This document shows, piece by piece, positions 5,183 through 6,657 of a stretch of 6,657 nucleotides of DNA. Below the pieces are notes generated by a model, which saw nothing but the letters and a program-made list of their open reading frames with translations, was not told the DNA's origin and made no database searches. This DNA is from a bacterium (GTDB lineage: Bacteria; Tectomicrobia; Entotheonellia; Entotheonellales; Entotheonellaceae), in the NCBI GenBank assembly GCA_027294925.1, contig JAPULM010000331.1, positions 1 to 6,657 on the forward strand. Reading direction: 5' to 3'. The position numbers and the translations under genes were made by a program. How positions within the stretch are numbered: the stretch's first letter is position 1; the number at the start of each line of letters is the position of its first letter.

Positions 5183-6196
5183 TCAGAGTTGATGCACGGC
5201 AGGCAATACCTCTTTCCCCACCAGTTCGATATGCTCCAGGACGTCCTTCTGTGGCATCTCCGGGTAGAAAAGGCGCAATGCCACATGGCTGAATCCAAGT
5301 TCCCGGTAGCGGGCAATCTGCTCGACGCATTCCTCAGGACTGCCGATGATAAAGGTATCCTCGGTCAAGGTATCCAGATCACCGGTGACCTTGCGGGTCA
5401 TCTCCGGGTCCTCCCCGTGAAAACCGTGCGTGGCGTACACCTCATATTTCTTCGCAAAGCCCTGGCGTGCCTTCTCCCACGCCGCGTCGTGACTCCTGGC
5501 GCAAAAAAATTCCCGCACCAGCACCATATCCGCAGGCACAGAGTGGCCGTGCGCATCTAGGGTCTGGTGGTACAGGTCGATTTGCCGCTGGATGGTGGTG
5601 TAGGTCTGAACCGGACCGATGTATAGGACATGACCTTCGCGGCCAACTCGCCGCACCGCCGGGTCGCTCATTGCCGCCAGCCAGATTGGCGGGTGGGGCT
5701 TCTGATAGGGTCGCGCCGTCGGGCGCGCCTTGGTGACGTTGAAATAGCGGCCATGGTGGGTCACCGTCTCTTCGGTCCACAACCTCAACATCAGCTCCAG
5801 ACTCTCAGAGGAGCGGGCAGCTCGCTGCGACATACGGGTGCCAAACGCTTCGCACTCCTCGGGACGGTAGCCCAGGCCAAGACCCAGTATGAAGCGGCCC
5901 TCAGAGATGTGGTCCAGGGTTGCCACTTGCTCTGCCACATCTACCGGGTTGAGCAGGGGCAGCAGCAGGACCGAGGTTGCCAGCTGCATCGTGCCCGGCT
6001 CTGCCGCCAGGCGCGCCAGCACCGTCAGAGGCTGGAAATGCTGAAAGGGGTCGATCAAGTAATGATGTGCCCAGCAGTAGATGTCAAACCCGGCGTCTCG
6101 TGAGGCGCGGAACTGCTCCAGGTGTTCACGCCACTGCTGCTGGATGTCGACGCTTCCTCTCAGAACAACCTGGCCCACCTGATAACCAACCTGCAT
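5183..6196 (-). CDS. LLM-class flavin-dependent oxidoreductase (luciferase-like), LLM2
   Basis: The product has 337 residues, the usual length for single-domain luciferase-like monooxygenases (FMN- or F420-dependent TIM barrels). Family landmarks are 'LNPVDVAEQVATLDHISEGR' cut at residues 82-101, then FILGLGLGYRPEECEAFGT (102-120), 'LMLRLWTEE' (135-143), 'HHGRYFNV' (147-154), 'QKPHPPIWLAA' (165-175) with DPAVRRVGREG (178-188), and 'IIGSPEECVEQIARY' (283-297) ending in EMPQKDVLE (313-321). The same blocks occur in LLM1, though the N-terminal 45 residues and the substrate-side loops differ, so the two probably act on different or sequential substrates. A strong AGGAGG lies 6 bases before the ATG. 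It heads a likely two-gene transcript with the exported amidohydrolase; its own promoter is not clear. The upstream neighbour is a dead cyclase gene ending only 35 bases away. Confidence 0.93.
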   Translation of the reverse strand: MQVGYQVGQVVLRGSVDIQQQWREHLEQFRASRDAGFDIYCWAHHYLIDPFQHFQPLTVLARLAAEPGTMQLATSVLLLPLLNPVDVAEQVATLDHISEGRFILGLGLGYRPEECEAFGTRMSQRAARSSESLELMLRLWTEETVTHHGRYFNVTKARPTARPYQKPHPPIWLAAMSDPAVRRVGREGHVLYIGPVQTYTTIQRQIDLYHQTLDAHGHSVPADMVLVREFFCARSHDAAWEKARQGFAKKYEVYATHGFHGEDPEMTRKVTGDLDTLTEDTFIIGSPEECVEQIARYRELGFSHVALRLFYPEMPQKDVLEHIELVGKEVLPAVHQL

Positions 6197-6202
6197 CGTG
6201 TT

Positions 6203-6208
6203 CCTCCT
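6203..6208 (-). promoter_or_regulatory. Strong ribosome binding site of LLM2
   Basis: AGGAGG on the minus strand is 6 bases upstream of the ATG at 6196. It is the best-matched site of the LLM2-amidohydrolase unit and confirms the start. Confidence 0.85.
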
Positions 6209-6231
6209 ATAGATATACGGGTTCTAAGTGC

Positions 6232-6657
6232 CTAGACAAAAGTTTTTCCGCCTTTTGCCCGCATATATAAGCAGGCTGAGAAGCGTCTACGGATTGGACT
6301 GGCACCGGTCAGTTCGTAGACCTCCACAGGTTCACTCGTGCCCTTGACCGGGAGGGTCCGAGATCATTGGCTTGGACCAATCCTTCGACCAGGCAGAGCG
6401 TTGAGGATGACAAACGGATACGCCCCGGTGTCGCCAATTGTTCCATGCCAGACGCAAGGTGCGTTGTCGGTCCCACCGCCGAGTAGTCCATATGCAAATC
6501 GTTACCAATGGTACGGACCACCACTTCCCCAGAGTTGAGTCCGACTCGTATGCGTAGTTCGAGGCCCTGCGTACGGCGCACCTCTTCGGTATAGTCCCGC
6601 ATGGCCGTTGGTATGGCCAGGGCGGCATAGCAAACACGTGCCGCATGGTCTTAATGA
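6232..6657 (-). pseudogene. Decayed class III adenylate/guanylate cyclase gene (fragment)
   Basis: The minus strand encodes the second half of a class III cyclase domain: RVGLNSGEVVV, then GNDLHMDYSAVGPTTHLAS, then MEQLATPGRIRL and LVEGLVQANDLGP. This subfamily normally reads 'AHEDHAxRACYAAL' just before. Here the codons are His (6656-6654), stop TAA (6653-6651), Asp-His-Ala-Ala-Arg-Val-Cys-Tyr, so one base change replaces the conserved Glu with a stop. After DLGP the frame shifts by one base near 6350-6358: the shifted frame continues with the family sequence PVKGTSEPVEVYELTGASPIRRR, then loses similarity and stops at 6234-6232. The family's 'LAARME' reads LASGME, which removes the usual transition-state Arg. 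The AAA-type ATPase and repeat regions expected to follow are absent. The open frame from the internal ATG (6602) to 6309 has no ribosome site and is just the fragment between the lesions. The 5' part lies beyond the window. Confidence 0.8.

Noticed and set aside
5442..6103. Additional open frames inside LLM2 on both strands
   Set aside because: LLM2 carries all family blocks across this span and the alternative frames look like antisense or shifted shadows.
6212..6239. TTGTCT, 16 bases, TATATC as a promoter for LLM2
   Set aside because: The implied transcription start would fall on the Shine-Dalgarno itself, leaving no functional leader.
1..6657. CRISPR array, tRNA, rRNA or insertion sequence
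   Set aside because: No regular spaced repeats, no cloverleaf or rRNA-like segments, and no transposase with terminal inverted repeats and target duplications were seen.

Overview
The window looks like accessory DNA from a Gram-negative bacterium, moderately GC-rich with AT-rich spacers. The HU protein resembles deltaproteobacterial and related HU proteins. The mix of luciferase-like monooxygenases, metallo-hydrolases and a class III cyclase of the 'AHEDHA ... DLHMDYSAVG' type recalls metabolically rich lineages such as Deltaproteobacteria or Candidatus Entotheonella/Tectomicrobia. That placement is a family-level impression, not a demonstrated assignment. No tRNA, rRNA, CRISPR array or intact mobile element is visible.

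Layout, left to right. The left edge holds the first residues of a probable MFS transporter on the minus strand, with an extended -10 promoter candidate and several palindromes upstream. Next come an HU-family nucleoid protein (minus; true start at 551, decided by a strong Shine-Dalgarno) with a stem-loop just past its stop, an AT-rich spacer with candidate HU promoters, and a small winged-helix protein (minus). A structured 364-bp spacer separates this from a divergent plus-strand flavin-dependent monooxygenase (LLM1, 1741-2763). LLM1 converges on a metallo-beta-lactamase-fold hydrolase (minus, 2846-3703), and a heptamer-built inverted repeat lies between their stops. A 567-bp gene-poor stretch with palindromes and possible gene debris follows. 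Then comes a minus-strand pair: a second monooxygenase (LLM2, 5183-6196) followed by an amidohydrolase with a signal peptide (4271-5089), probably one transcript. The right edge holds a decayed adenylate/guanylate cyclase gene.

How the genes may work together. Two paralogous LLM flavoproteins alternate with two metal-dependent hydrolases, which suggests a small catabolic or detoxifying set: oxygenate or oxidise a substrate, then hydrolyse a lactone, ester or amide. Substrates cannot be read from the sequence. The winged-helix gene divergent from LLM1 is a candidate local regulator.

The most concrete unusual observation is the cyclase pseudogene. It has a stop codon exactly where the conserved Glu of the His-Glu-Asp-His-Ala motif belongs, a frameshift near its 3' end, a lost catalytic Arg, and no trace of the ATPase region that usually follows. 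I see no convincing evidence of a wholly new defence or mobile system.
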